DNA from: Segatella copri
Lineage (GTDB): Bacteria > Bacteroidota > Bacteroidia > Bacteroidales > Bacteroidaceae
Assembly (NCBI RefSeq): GCF_026015625.1
Contig: NZ_JAPDVG010000001.1
Span: 620,001 to 684,000, forward strand
Direction of reading: 5' to 3'
DNA length: 64,000 nt
This document shows, in pieces, positions 7,955 through 16,389 of this stretch. Made by a program: the position numbers and the translations under genes. Position 1 is the first letter of the stretch, and each line of letters begins with the position of its first letter. The notes under the pieces are model-generated. The model was not told where the DNA came from. It worked only from the letters and a program-made list of their open reading frames with translations, and ran no database searches.

Positions 7955-9187
7955 ATGGATATTGATAAAGAATTAGAAGATATATTCAGCGACCCTTTGA
8001 TGGATGTTTCCTATCAGGAGGCAAAACTTTTCGATGTGCCTGCCGACATGAAAGGCGTGATGGCTCAGAAGAAGGATGTGCCCGACCATGTGGCGCAAAG
8101 AAAACTGTGTGAGAATTTCGCACAGTTTAAGCTGCTCTTCGAACAGGTGCATCAGGATTTGAAGACCGGGAAGCGACAGTTGCAGAGAATCTCGAAGACG
8201 ACGAGCTTATTGGCTGGACGCTATTATCTTGTAGATGGTCAGATGGTTTTGTTATATGAGATTATTGAGAAGAAAAAGGGTACTAATGGTTTGCCCGATG
8301 GCAGAACCCGCTGTATCTATGAAAATGGTACGGAGTCGGATATCTATCTCCAGACACTTCGCAAGAATGTGGTGGCAAGTGGTTATGCCATCACCGAAAT
8401 TTTGGAGGAAACAGATGCCCATTTCTTCAATCCTGAGGATGTGAAGCAGGAAGACCAGGTGACGGGTTATATCTACGTGCTTCGTTCGAAATCTGAGAAT
8501 CCGGAAATTCGTAACATCAAGAATCTATATAAAATAGGTTTCTCTACGAATCGGGTAGAGGAACGTGTGGCAAATGCCGAGCACGAGCCTACTTATCTGA
8601 TGGCACCTGTAGAGATAGTAAGCACTTACAAGATAGTGAACATGCACTCCCAGAAGTTTGAGGACCTGGTGCATCAGGTGTTGCAGACGGTGAACTTCCG
8701 TTTCAGGGTGGCTGATGATAAGGGAGAGATGCATGAGGCTACGGAATGGTATCAGGTTCCGCTGGAAATCATCGACAGTATCATTCAGAAAATCATGAAT
8801 GGCACTATCATCTACTTTTCCTACAATAAGGAACAGCAATGTCTGGAGCAGCGAATAGAGAAAAAGCCATCGCAGTTAAATCTGTCGGGCTTGAAGGTTT
8901 TGACGCTGATTATTGAGAAACAGTATTTCGAGGAGATTGTATCTGGTGTGAAGACCGAGGAGTACCGTTCGCTGAAGCAGACCACGCTTAACAAATATAC
9001 TTATATTGATGAGGCTGATGGCAAGCGTTATCTCCGTCGTTTTGATGCGATAAGGTTTTATGTGGGTTATCATTCGGATAGGGATAGTGCCGTGGTTCAG
9101 GTATTGGATACTACCTATGAGGATGGCTTGGTAACTTATCATCTCGGAAAGGTATTGGAGGTGATAAGAGGAAAGGAAAATAAATAA
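7955..9187 (+). CDS. GIY-YIG (T5orf172-type) nuclease with C-terminal ASCH-like domain
   Basis: A 410-residue protein. The N-terminal ~100 residues contain a conserved-looking VAQRKLCENFAQF segment. The GIY-YIG core is GYIYVL (171-176) and YKIGFS (192-197), followed by RVANAEHEP and an acidic HEATEW element, matching the T5orf172/MUG113 branch. The last ~100 residues (LKVLTLIIEKQYFEEIVSGVKTEEYR in outline) resemble an ASCH/PUA-like fold that may bind RNA or modified bases. It is the last gene of the operon, and I infer it is the nuclease for the nuclease-less methyltransferase and helicase. The domain calls rest on motifs read by eye. Confidence 0.85.
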   Translation: MDIDKELEDIFSDPLMDVSYQEAKLFDVPADMKGVMAQKKDVPDHVAQRKLCENFAQFKLLFEQVHQDLKTGKRQLQRISKTTSLLAGRYYLVDGQMVLLYEIIEKKKGTNGLPDGRTRCIYENGTESDIYLQTLRKNVVASGYAITEILEETDAHFFNPEDVKQEDQVTGYIYVLRSKSENPEIRNIKNLYKIGFSTNRVEERVANAEHEPTYLMAPVEIVSTYKIVNMHSQKFEDLVHQVLQTVNFRFRVADDKGEMHEATEWYQVPLEIIDSIIQKIMNGTIIYFSYNKEQQCLEQRIEKKPSQLNLSGLKVLTLIIEKQYFEEIVSGVKTEEYRSLKQTTLNKYTYIDEADGKRYLRRFDAIRFYVGYHSDRDSAVVQVLDTTYEDGLVTYHLGKVLEVIRGKENK

Positions 9188-9204
9188 AACATAGAAATAG
9201 GGTA

Positions 9205-9335
9205 GGGGGATTGCAAATCCCCCGGCTTTGATAGGTCGAACCTTTTTTAACGCGGATTGCAAATCCGTCGGAACGCCTGACGGAATACTTTCTGTTGATT
9301 TGCAGGGCGTTAAGTTTAGTGACCACCTGCAAAAA
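9205..9335. repeat. Palindromic GGATTGCAAATCC repeats after the nuclease gene
   Basis: Two copies of the palindrome GGATTGCAAATCC occur here (9205-9223, extended to GGGGG/CCCCC, and 9253-9266). They are followed by CCGTC/GACGG (9265-9283) and TTTGCAGG/CCTGCAAA hairpins (9299-9333). Reverse-complement copies recur at 57728-57742 and 59157-59175. They may act as transcript ends or belong to a dispersed repeat family. No gene is seen between 9188 and 9456. Confidence 0.6.
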
Positions 9336-9456
9336 AATCAGAAAGTATCTTTATCCCCGAAGAGCATTATAGGTTAAATTCCATTCTTTGTCAAGAACAG
9401 CGATTTCAGCTTCTTCTTGCAGTTCTTTCTAAAATCTTCTATACTGATAGAACGCT

Positions 9457-9642
9457 TCAATCTTCTAGCCACGGGTATTGTGCCGTTAGTTCTTTTTCAA
9501 ATTCTTCAGCATCAATATATTGCCCATTCTCATACTCTTCCTCAATAGCTTCAATCCTAGCCACGGCTTCTTCTTCATTGACCGGATGCCAGCCAACTGG
9601 AATCGGCTGCTCTTCTTGTAATGTATATCTTTTCTCCTTCAT
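9457..9642 (-). CDS. Antitoxin-like protein, shortened paralogue (61 aa)
   Basis: A 61-residue acidic protein (MKEKRYTLQEEQPIPVGWHP...) that lies 12 bp after the toxin gene on the same strand. It shares the MKEKRYTL start and the PVGWHPxNEEEAVARIEAIE block with the longer antitoxin upstream of the toxin, but lacks the ~27-residue middle segment. It is probably a duplicated antitoxin copy, giving an antitoxin-toxin-antitoxin order. Whether it still neutralises the toxin, or acts as a second regulator, cannot be told. Confidence 0.7.
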   Translation of the reverse strand: MKEKRYTLQEEQPIPVGWHPVNEEEAVARIEAIEEEYENGQYIDAEEFEKELTAQYPWLED

Positions 9643-9654
9643 AAGCTCTTTCCT

Positions 9655-9984
9655 TTATAGTTTTCTTTTGAATTGTCTAATCAGATATCTGGGGCTTCTT
9701 CTCATATCCCATAAATCTACGAAAATGACGAGGTCGTTGGCTTCATCGTATCGATAGATAATCTTCCAATTTTCCTTGATGATAGCACTATGGTAAGGGC
9801 GGTGGAATCGCTTAAGCAATGGCTCTTTGGGTGAAGAAAGAGGATGTTTGCAAAGTCTGTTTATTATTGCTTGCAAGCTTTCGTCAAATCTTTGAACGCA
9901 AAGTCGACCAAAGTTTTGATAACTATAGTCGGTTGTTTCTTTATAAATTTGAAGAAAGCTATTGCGTAGTGTTACTTTAGCCAT
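9655..9984 (-). CDS. ParE/RelE-superfamily toxin
   Basis: A 109-residue protein with the ParE/RelE toxin pattern: an N-terminal helical pair, a KHPLSSPKEP loop, then the strands ENWKIIYRYDEANDLVIFVDLWDMRRSP that form the sheet of these toxins. It overlaps the antitoxin gene by 13 bp, and a second antitoxin-like gene follows at once. RelE members cleave ribosome-bound mRNA and ParE members target gyrase; the sequence does not decide which. The conserved C-terminal RRSPRYL is typical of the ParE-like group. Confidence 0.8.
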   Translation of the reverse strand: MAKVTLRNSFLQIYKETTDYSYQNFGRLCVQRFDESLQAIINRLCKHPLSSPKEPLLKRFHRPYHSAIIKENWKIIYRYDEANDLVIFVDLWDMRRSPRYLIRQFKRKL

Positions 9985-10259
9985 GTTCGTTCTTCGTTTA
10001 GTTTATTGAAAAACTCTTCTACACTATAGCTAATGCCTGTCCTTTCATACTCCGCCTCAATAGCTTCAATCCTAGCCACGGCTTCTTCTTCATTAGCCGG
10101 ATGCCAGCCAACAGGAATCTTGTTCCAGTCAATATCTTCTTCTGCACATTCATCCTCGGGAAGTGCTATGGCGGCATTTCCGTGATAGGCTGGTGCTGGC
10201 TCTGCTGCGAAAGCTGCATCTTTCTGCTCTTCTGGCAATGTATATCTTTTCTCTTTCAT
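9972..10259 (-). CDS. Antitoxin of the ParE/RelE-like pair
   Basis: A 95-residue acidic protein taken from the ATG at 10259 (MKEKRYTLPEEQ). The frame is open to 10313, but a consensus promoter box lies at 10283-10290 inside that extension, and the paralogue at 9642 also begins MKEKRYTL, so the internal start is preferred. A variable Ala/Glu-rich middle is followed by PVGWHPANEEEAVARIEAIEAEYE and a C-terminal VEEFFNKLNEE segment likely to wrap the toxin. It overlaps the toxin by 13 bp. Autoregulation is expected from the family but no operator was identified. Confidence 0.75.
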   Translation of the reverse strand: MKEKRYTLPEEQKDAAFAAEPAPAYHGNAAIALPEDECAEEDIDWNKIPVGWHPANEEEAVARIEAIEAEYERTGISYSVEEFFNKLNEERTWLK

Positions 10260-10282
10260 AAGCTTGCGTATTTTATCTGCTG

Positions 10283-10290
10283 CAAAAATA
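10283..10290 (-). promoter_or_regulatory. -7 promoter element of the toxin-antitoxin operon
   Basis: TATTTTTG on the minus strand fits TAnnTTTG. It lies 24 bp upstream of the chosen antitoxin start at 10259 and argues against the longer reading frame. Confidence 0.55.
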
Positions 10291-10390
10291 CGATTATTAT
10301 CTGAATCATGCAAGAAAAATGGGAGAAATGTTTTATAAAGTATCTTATAATCAAGGTTTTTGTTCTTTGTTGGGCTTTGGGTCGGTTCTG

Positions 10391-10434
10391 AAAAAAAGTC
10401 ACAATATCTAGCTGATAGAGCTGGGTATTGTGAC
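10391..10434 (-). terminator. Terminator of the MoeB/ThiF gene
   Basis: GTCACAATA (10398-10406) pairs with TATTGTGAC (10426-10434), with a further AGCT pairing inside. On the minus strand it is followed by seven Ts (10391-10397). Confidence 0.8.
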
Positions 10435-10479
10435 TTTGCTTTTTGTTATATGTGTTTATTCGAAAATAATCACTAAATC

Positions 10480-11289
10480 TTAGTGGTGTTTCAAATCACA
10501 CGCAGCCTGCTCATAGTCGATGAGATGATCGATGGTAGGGTGGTCGCCGCAGATTTCGCAGGATGCACGCTTCTTTACCTTGATGGTGCGGAAGTTCATC
10601 GTCTTGGCATCGAAGGTGAGCAATCGGTCGGTGAGCAGTTCGCCCACACCGAGGAAGTACTTCAACGCCTCGGCAGCCTGGATGGTTCCGAGCATACCAG
10701 CGATGGCACCAAGGACTCCTGCCTGGCTACTGGTAGGAACAGTGCCTGCTGGAGGTGGCTCCTTGAAGAAACAACGGTAACAAGCCGTGCCTGGAAGATG
10801 GGTGAAGGTCTGCCCCTGGAATCTCAGGATGCCGCCATGCGAGAATGCCTTGCCCAGTCGCACACAGGCATCATTGATGAGGAACTTCACCGGGAAGTTG
10901 TCGGTGCAATCAATGACGAAATCCCATGGCTTGATGATTTCCTCGGCATTGTCTGAGGCGAGGAAGGTATGGTAGGTTGTTACCTCCACATCAGGATTGA
11001 TGGCAATCATCTTCTCCTTGGCGCTTTCCACCTTAGGGGTGTTCAAGTCCTTTGTCTGGTGGATGACCTGTCGTTGCAGGTTGCTGAGGTCAACCACATC
11101 GGCATCCACGATACCGATATGTCCCACGCCAGCCGCAGCGAGGTAGAGGGCAACTGGGGAACCCAATCCTCCGGCACCAATGATGAGCACCTTGGCATTG
11201 AGGAGCTTTTCCTGCCCCTCGAGGCCTACATCCTGAAGGAGGATGTGGCGGCTGTATCTTTCTATCTGTTCTTCTGTTAAATCTATCAT
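10480..11289 (-). CDS. MoeB/ThiF/HesA-family adenylyltransferase
   Basis: A 269-residue E1-like enzyme that adenylates the C-terminus of a ubiquitin-like sulfur carrier (ThiS or MoaD) for thiamine or molybdopterin synthesis. It opens EEQIERYSRHILLQDVG and carries the nucleotide-binding GAGGLGSP (38-45), the DLSNLQRQ element and the D-C-T-D-N-F segment. Two CxxC pairs (CYRC and CEIC) form the zinc site. No carrier gene is next to it, so ThiF versus MoeB cannot be decided. A terminator follows the stop. Length is normal for the family. Confidence 0.9.
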   Translation of the reverse strand: MIDLTEEQIERYSRHILLQDVGLEGQEKLLNAKVLIIGAGGLGSPVALYLAAAGVGHIGIVDADVVDLSNLQRQVIHQTKDLNTPKVESAKEKMIAINPDVEVTTYHTFLASDNAEEIIKPWDFVIDCTDNFPVKFLINDACVRLGKAFSHGGILRFQGQTFTHLPGTACYRCFFKEPPPAGTVPTSSQAGVLGAIAGMLGTIQAAEALKYFLGVGELLTDRLLTFDAKTMNFRTIKVKKRASCEICGDHPTIDHLIDYEQAACDLKHH

Positions 11290-11367
11290 TTTATAGTACT
11301 TTATGTCTTTTTTCTTTAGTAAAAAATTACTTTGTATAGCAGTTTATGCTCATACAGCAGTATAGAA

Positions 11368-11401
11368 AAAGGTCGCAAACAATTAACAGCTTGCGACCTT
11401 T
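11368..11401 (-). terminator. Terminator of the mmdA-biotin carrier operon
   Basis: AAAGGTCGCAA (11368-11378) pairs with TTGCGACCTTT (11391-11401). On the minus strand the stem is followed by Ts. It lies ~70 bp after the biotin carrier stop. Confidence 0.8.
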
Positions 11402-11473
11402 GATATTCTTTATATGAATTTCCGAATTATAAATTCCCGAATCTGCTGGATTCATAATTCTCTAATTCTTGAT

Positions 11474-11899
11474 TTACTCGATAACTACGAGTGCATCCTC
11501 TTCAAGCACAGCCTGACCAGGTTTTACGCAGATAGCTGTAACCTTGCCATCCTTCTCAGCCTCGATGTTGTTCTGCATCTTCATAGCCTCGAGAACGACA
11601 ACAGTATCACCTGCCTTTACCTCCTGACCAACAGCTACCTCGATGCTGGTGATAGTACCAGGGAGAGGAGCCTTTACAGCATTGGCTGTATTTACATTGG
11701 CTGCTGGAGTAGCCTCAACATCATCAGATGCAGCTGCTGGCTGACCGAGCACAACCTTCTTCTTCTCTGGCTCAGCCTCCTGTTCCATCTCAACCTTGTA
11801 TGCTTCGCCATTCACGTTCACGCTTGCGATGTTACCCTCAACAGCGTCAATCTGAACCTTGTATTCTTTTCCGTCAATTGTATATTTAAACTCTTTCAT
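11474..11899 (-). CDS. Biotin carboxyl carrier protein of the mmdA operon
   Basis: A 141-residue biotin carrier subunit. The C-terminal ~70 residues form the biotinyl domain with the signature EAMKM (104-108), where Lys107 receives biotin. It is preceded by an Ala/Pro-rich flexible linker (~50-75) and a small N-terminal domain (FKYTIDGKEYKVQI). It transfers carboxyl groups to or from the carboxyltransferase encoded two genes upstream, in methylmalonyl-CoA decarboxylase or propionyl-CoA carboxylase chemistry, part of propionate production in Bacteroidota. It lies 10 bp after the 49-residue gene. Confidence 0.92.
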   Translation of the reverse strand: MKEFKYTIDGKEYKVQIDAVEGNIASVNVNGEAYKVEMEQEAEPEKKKVVLGQPAAASDDVEATPAANVNTANAVKAPLPGTITSIEVAVGQEVKAGDTVVVLEAMKMQNNIEAEKDGKVTAICVKPGQAVLEEDALVVIE

Positions 11900-11909
11900 T
11901 TCTATTACA

Positions 11910-12059
11910 TTATGGTTTAGCTGTTAAACTCAAGAACTTGGCGTTCCACATCGTCTGACGTGGCTTGATAGTGATGATGCCAGGCTCCTTGTCGTGTACG
12001 TTATTGCCCTGGTACTCATAGAGTGCCATGGCAATTGCAGCATAAATATTCTTATCCAT
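11910..12059 (-). CDS. Small conserved protein of the mmdA operon (49 aa, OadG-tail-like)
   Basis: A 49-residue frame starting MDKNIYAAIAMALYEYQG and containing NVHDKEPGIITI, between mmdA (24 bp upstream) and the biotin carrier (10 bp downstream). Its position and the AIAMAL...VHD...TI pattern match what is seen at the C-terminal soluble end of OadG-like gamma subunits, but there is no membrane helix here. It is probably a small structural subunit of the decarboxylase/carboxylase complex. The tight operon spacing supports that it is real. Confidence 0.75.
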   Translation of the reverse strand: MDKNIYAAIAMALYEYQGNNVHDKEPGIITIKPRQTMWNAKFLSLTAKP

Positions 12060-12083
12060 TTATTCTAATGTTTAATTGTATCA

Positions 12084-13649
12084 TTACATTGGCATACAGC
12101 CATGCTTCTTAGCTGGCAAGCTCTGACGCTTGGTAGCGAGCTGAGCCAAACCACGGCAGATGCGGAAACGGGTGTTACGTGGCTCGATGACATCATCGAT
12201 GTAACCATACTGAGCTGCCTGATATGGATTAGCAAACTTGTCAGTATACTCCTGCTCCTTCTCAGCCAGGAATGCCTTTACATCCTCGCCAGCTTCCTTC
12301 TTAGCCTTAGCTTCCTTACCACAGAGAACGGCAACGGCACCGCTGGCACCCATTACAGCAATCTCTGAAGATGGCCAAGCGAAGTTCAAGTCGGCACGCA
12401 ACTGCTTGCAACCCATCACGATGTGGCTACCACCATAGCTCTTACGCAATGTGATAGTAATCTTTGGCACGGTAGCCTCGCCGTAAGCGTAGAGCAACTG
12501 TGCACCGTGGAGGATGACAGCGTTGTACTCCTGACCTGTACCTGGCAAGAATCCTGGTACGTCAACGAGAGATACGATAGGAATATTGAAGGCATCGCAG
12601 AAACGGACGAAGCGTGCTGCCTTGCGGCTAGCGTTTACATCGAGTACACCTGCGTAAGCTGCTGGCTGGTTGGCTACGATACCAACGCTCTGACCATTGA
12701 AGCGGGCGAAACCTGTAATGATGTTCTTGGCGAACTTAGGCTGAACCTCGAAGAACTCACCGTTATCGGTTACAGCACCGATCACCTTATACATATCGTA
12801 TGCCTGGTTTGGATCGTCTGGGATAATCTCGTTCAGAGTATCGTCCATGCGGTCGATAGGGTCTGTGCACTCTACGCGTGGAGCCTCTTCTGTATTGTTG
12901 CTAGGGATGTAAGAGAGAAGGCTCTTGATCATCTCGATAGCCTCTTCCTCTGCCTTAGCAGCGAAGTGGGTAACACCACTCTTGGTTGCGTGAACAGATG
13001 CACCACCGAGGTGCTCTGCATCGATGTCCTCACCAGTTACGGTCTTGACAACCTTAGGACCAGTCAGGAACATGTAAGAAGTCTGCTCCTTCATGATGAT
13101 GAAGTCGGTCAAAGCTGGAGAGTAAACGGCACCACCGGCGCAAGGGCCCATGATAGCAGAAATCTGTGGGATGACACCAGAAGCGAGGATGTTGCGCTCG
13201 AAAATCTCACCATAACCAGCGAGGGCGCAGATACCTTCCTGAATACGAGCACCACCAGAGTCGTTCATGCAGATAACAGGTGCACCCATAGTCATAGCCA
13301 TATCCATTACCTTGCAGATCTTCTGTGCCATAGTCTCAGAGAGTGAACCACCATTTACGGTGAAGTCCTGAGCATATACGTAAACCAGACGGCCAGCTAT
13401 AGTAGCGCTACCGGCTACAACACCATCACCGAGGTACTGCTTCTTCTCCATGCCAAAGTTAGTGCAACGATGCAACTTGAACATATCATACTCCTCGAAA
13501 CTGCCGGCATCTACCAACATTTCGATACGCTCACGAGCGGTATATTTGCCACGTGCATGCTGCTTCTCGATGGCCTTCTCGCCACCGCCAAGACGAGCCT
13601 GTTCGCGCTTAGCGATCAGCTCCTTAATCTTTTCTACTTGTTTGCTCAT
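12084..13649 (-). CDS. mmdA: Acyl-CoA carboxyltransferase (methylmalonyl-CoA decarboxylase alpha / propionyl-CoA carboxylase beta type)
   Basis: A 521-residue carboxyltransferase with the two crotonase-like halves typical of MmdA/PccB. The first has NDSGGARIQEG and GPCAGGAVYSPALTDF; the second has the VDVPGFLPGTGQEYN and SYGGSHIVMG segments that bind acyl-CoA and biotin. It begins the operon, with a 49-residue protein and the biotin carrier downstream. In Bacteroidota this complex interconverts methylmalonyl-CoA and propionyl-CoA in the succinate-propionate route. No beta membrane subunit is next to it, so coupling to Na+ export cannot be shown here. Confidence 0.93.
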   Translation of the reverse strand: MSKQVEKIKELIAKREQARLGGGEKAIEKQHARGKYTARERIEMLVDAGSFEEYDMFKLHRCTNFGMEKKQYLGDGVVAGSATIAGRLVYVYAQDFTVNGGSLSETMAQKICKVMDMAMTMGAPVICMNDSGGARIQEGICALAGYGEIFERNILASGVIPQISAIMGPCAGGAVYSPALTDFIIMKEQTSYMFLTGPKVVKTVTGEDIDAEHLGGASVHATKSGVTHFAAKAEEEAIEMIKSLLSYIPSNNTEEAPRVECTDPIDRMDDTLNEIIPDDPNQAYDMYKVIGAVTDNGEFFEVQPKFAKNIITGFARFNGQSVGIVANQPAAYAGVLDVNASRKAARFVRFCDAFNIPIVSLVDVPGFLPGTGQEYNAVILHGAQLLYAYGEATVPKITITLRKSYGGSHIVMGCKQLRADLNFAWPSSEIAVMGASGAVAVLCGKEAKAKKEAGEDVKAFLAEKEQEYTDKFANPYQAAQYGYIDDVIEPRNTRFRICRGLAQLATKRQSLPAKKHGCMPM

Positions 13650-13743
13650 AATTGATTATTATGTATTATTTCTTTATTCTTTATAGAATGGTTTCCTGAA
13701 TCCATGGAATGAACGGACGAACCGTCATCGCATAATTCGGGCG

Positions 13744-13751
13744 CAAAGATA
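13744..13751 (-). promoter_or_regulatory. -7 promoter element for the mmdA operon
   Basis: TATCTTTG on the minus strand, ~95 bp upstream of the mmdA start and directly after the terminator of the TonB receptor gene. Confidence 0.6.
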
Positions 13752-13753
13752 CG

Positions 13754-13784
13754 AAAAAAACCGCAGATAGCGAACTATCTACGG
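13754..13784 (-). terminator. Terminator of the TonB-dependent receptor gene
   Basis: CCGCAGATAG (13761-13770) pairs with CTATCTACGG (13775-13784), followed on the minus strand by seven Ts (13754-13760). It abuts the mmdA promoter. Confidence 0.8.
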
Positions 13785-13826
13785 TTAAATATTTAGAATA
13801 ATGTGAAAAATCACTATTATTTGGTC

Positions 13827-16238
13827 CTAAAATTCCAAAAGAATGCGGGCATTGAGCTGTCTGCCGGTAAGATAATTAGGTACGGCGTATTGCTGACTGG
13901 TTACATCTGTCACCCAGTAATAGCTGTTTACGTTGTCTATGCCGAAGAGGTTGAGACAATCTACCCCCAGCATCACATTCTTCAGGAAGGTCTTCTTCTC
14001 CCGGCGGCTGTTGTCGAGCAGCTGATAGCTCATACCGATATCTGCACGGCGATAGGCGGTGGCACGGAAACTGTTGGTTTCCAGCTCTCTGTGGGGTGCT
14101 GCAAAAGGAAGACCATCGGCAAAGGCGAGTTTCAAAGACATGCGCCACTTCTTGCTGCCCGGGAAATAATCGGTGAAGAAGAGGTTTACGGCATAGCGCT
14201 GGTCGGTAGGCAAAGGGATGCTCTTGCCGCCCAGTTTCATCTTGGTATCCATGAGCGAAAGACTGAGCCAGGAATCGGTACCCGGAACAAATTCTCCGTA
14301 GAGTTTGAAGTCGAGTCCTGCCGCATGACCGCTGCATTCGTTCTGTCCGTAATAAACTACCTTCACGTTACTTACAGAATAAGGAACCAGATTGCCCAAA
14401 GCCTTGTAATAGGCTTCGGCAGAGAATTTATAGCGTTGGTCTCCTAGCTTGAACCTATAGTCGTAGCCGGCGATGAAGTGGATGCTTCGCTGACTCTTGA
14501 TTTTCTCGTTCAGCGATGCGATGGTTATGCCGTTCACCGTAGATGTATCTCTCAATTCCTTGAAGAATGGAGCCTGATAATACAGACCTGCCGCAAAACG
14601 GAGTGTTGTATTCTCGTGGTTGGCTGGTATGATGGCGAGCGACAGACGAGGACTCACGATGGTTTCTCTGTTGAAGTTCCAATGACTCATTCTGATACCA
14701 TAGTTCAGGGTGTAATGTGTCTGTCCGTTCCCGGTACTGTCGGCTCTTCCTCCCGAAAAACGGTAGGTGTCCTGGATGTAAGCTTCCATTCGGTTGGCAT
14801 TCAGTTCGTTGCGAGCCTTCAGTGAATAAACCATATAGAGGTCTTTGCCATTGTGAGGAATACTGTATCCTGCGGAATCGCGCATCTCATATTCTACTGA
14901 ATTCTCCTCGATATGTTCACGCTTCAGACTTACTGCGGCCTCCATCTGATGTTTCTTCACCTTGTGTTTGAGCATCAGTTTGGCGCTCATCACGCGAGCC
15001 GTAAGATAGTTTCGGGCATGTTCGAAATAGGTACCTACACCCAGGTTTTCTGAAGTCTCGGTTTCGTCGAGCCAATATTGTCCCTGAATGTCATATTTCT
15101 CCTGTTCCTTGGTATAGAAAGCACTGCCCAGAAGCGAGAGACTGGTGTTGGCGGTAAACTGTCGGGTAATGCCGAGTGTACCGAAGTAGGTGAGGAAGCG
15201 GTCTTTTTCCTGACCGTCAAAATATACTCTGAAGTTCTTTACGTTTTCCATTGTTCCGAACTTCGTTTCTCGGTCTTCCGGTTCGAAGTTGTAGTGATTA
15301 TCAGAGATGTAGCCTATGAAGTCGAGTTTCCAGCGTTTGTTGGGCTGGTAACTCAGATAGGTCTGATAGTCAAGATAGTTTGGCTTGTATTCGCCTTTGG
15401 TTTCCATCGAACCGAGCAGGTAAGAGGTAGTTTTGTAGCGCACGCTGTTGAGCCATGAAAGTTTCTGGGTTCCCAGCCCGATGTATGCGTCAGCGCCCAG
15501 CAGACTGGCAGCCAGACTGCCTTCAACCACCGGCTTCTTGCTTTTTGCTTTCAGGGTTTTGTAGGTGATGTCGAGAGCCGAACTCATCTTGTCTCCGTAT
15601 TTGGCAGCGTATCCTCCGGTTGAGAAACCGATTTTATCTACCATATAAGGGTTGATGACGGAGAGGCCTTCCTGCTGTCCGCTGCGAACCAGGAATGGGC
15701 GGAATACTTCTACGTTGTTGATGTATACGGAGTTCTCATCGAAGGCACCGCCACGCACATTGTATTGCGAAGAGAGTTCGTTATGGGTACTCACGCCAGC
15801 CTGTTGCTGAACCAGACTTTCCACCCCATTTCCGTTGGCAGAAGGCGTCATCTTCATGTCCTTAGTCTTCAGTTCCTGTATCTGATCCGACTGTATTTTC
15901 TCTCCCTTGATATTCACCTCATCGAGGGCTGTGGATGCTTCGCGAAGTACCACCTGCAGGGTTTGTTTTCCTCGCGGTCTTCTCAGCACTTTTGTTTTTG
16001 TCTTGAAGCCGATATATGAGAATTTGACTACCACGCTGTCTGCAGAATGCAGTTTGAGGCTATAGTCTCCCTTGAGCGAAGTAACGGCAGTCTTTCCCTG
16101 GCTAGCCACCGAAACGATGGCAAACTCCAGTGGCTGGTTGTTCTCGTCTACCACTTTGCCGTGAAGGGTAAACTCCTGCGCCATCATCTTAATGGTTGCG
16201 ATGAGGCATATTGTGAGTATCAATAATCTATTTTTCAT
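13827..16238 (-). CDS. TonB-dependent receptor with N-terminal carboxypeptidase-regulatory-like domain
   Basis: An 803-residue outer-membrane receptor read from the ATG at 16238 (MKNRLLILTICLIATIKMMAQ, a clear signal peptide). The frame stays open to 16301, but that extension precedes the signal peptide. After cleavage comes a ~80-residue regulatory domain (GKVVDENNQPLEFAIV), the plug (VNIKGEKIQS...NVRGGAFDENSVYINNVEV) and a long beta-barrel ending LNARILLEF, with a terminal aromatic. No SusD partner is adjacent, so the ligand is unknown; it may import iron, cobalamin or an oligomer. A promoter lies ~145 bp upstream and a terminator follows. Confidence 0.92.
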   Translation of the reverse strand: MKNRLLILTICLIATIKMMAQEFTLHGKVVDENNQPLEFAIVSVASQGKTAVTSLKGDYSLKLHSADSVVVKFSYIGFKTKTKVLRRPRGKQTLQVVLREASTALDEVNIKGEKIQSDQIQELKTKDMKMTPSANGNGVESLVQQQAGVSTHNELSSQYNVRGGAFDENSVYINNVEVFRPFLVRSGQQEGLSVINPYMVDKIGFSTGGYAAKYGDKMSSALDITYKTLKAKSKKPVVEGSLAASLLGADAYIGLGTQKLSWLNSVRYKTTSYLLGSMETKGEYKPNYLDYQTYLSYQPNKRWKLDFIGYISDNHYNFEPEDRETKFGTMENVKNFRVYFDGQEKDRFLTYFGTLGITRQFTANTSLSLLGSAFYTKEQEKYDIQGQYWLDETETSENLGVGTYFEHARNYLTARVMSAKLMLKHKVKKHQMEAAVSLKREHIEENSVEYEMRDSAGYSIPHNGKDLYMVYSLKARNELNANRMEAYIQDTYRFSGGRADSTGNGQTHYTLNYGIRMSHWNFNRETIVSPRLSLAIIPANHENTTLRFAAGLYYQAPFFKELRDTSTVNGITIASLNEKIKSQRSIHFIAGYDYRFKLGDQRYKFSAEAYYKALGNLVPYSVSNVKVVYYGQNECSGHAAGLDFKLYGEFVPGTDSWLSLSLMDTKMKLGGKSIPLPTDQRYAVNLFFTDYFPGSKKWRMSLKLAFADGLPFAAPHRELETNSFRATAYRRADIGMSYQLLDNSRREKKTFLKNVMLGVDCLNLFGIDNVNSYYWVTDVTSQQYAVPNYLTGRQLNARILLEF

Positions 16239-16381
16239 ACTTTTATTAACGAGAAAAACTGAAAAATATTGTAGATGGTTGCAAGTTTTGATGAATGTCA
16301 CTGGTTGTAATGCATTTGCGTCAGCCCGATTTGGCAGTCATGACGAGACCATATCTACATCAACCTTTATGATTGATGCTG

Positions 16382-16389
16382 CAAAGATA
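16382..16389 (-). promoter_or_regulatory. -7 promoter element for the TonB-dependent receptor
   Basis: TATCTTTG on the minus strand, ~145 bp before the receptor start at 16238. The long untranslated leader could carry control elements. Confidence 0.6.

Noticed and set aside
12423..13346. A 307-codon open frame opposite mmdA
   Set aside because: Same cause as for rpsA: biased codons of a highly expressed gene leave the complementary frame open. No domain is visible.
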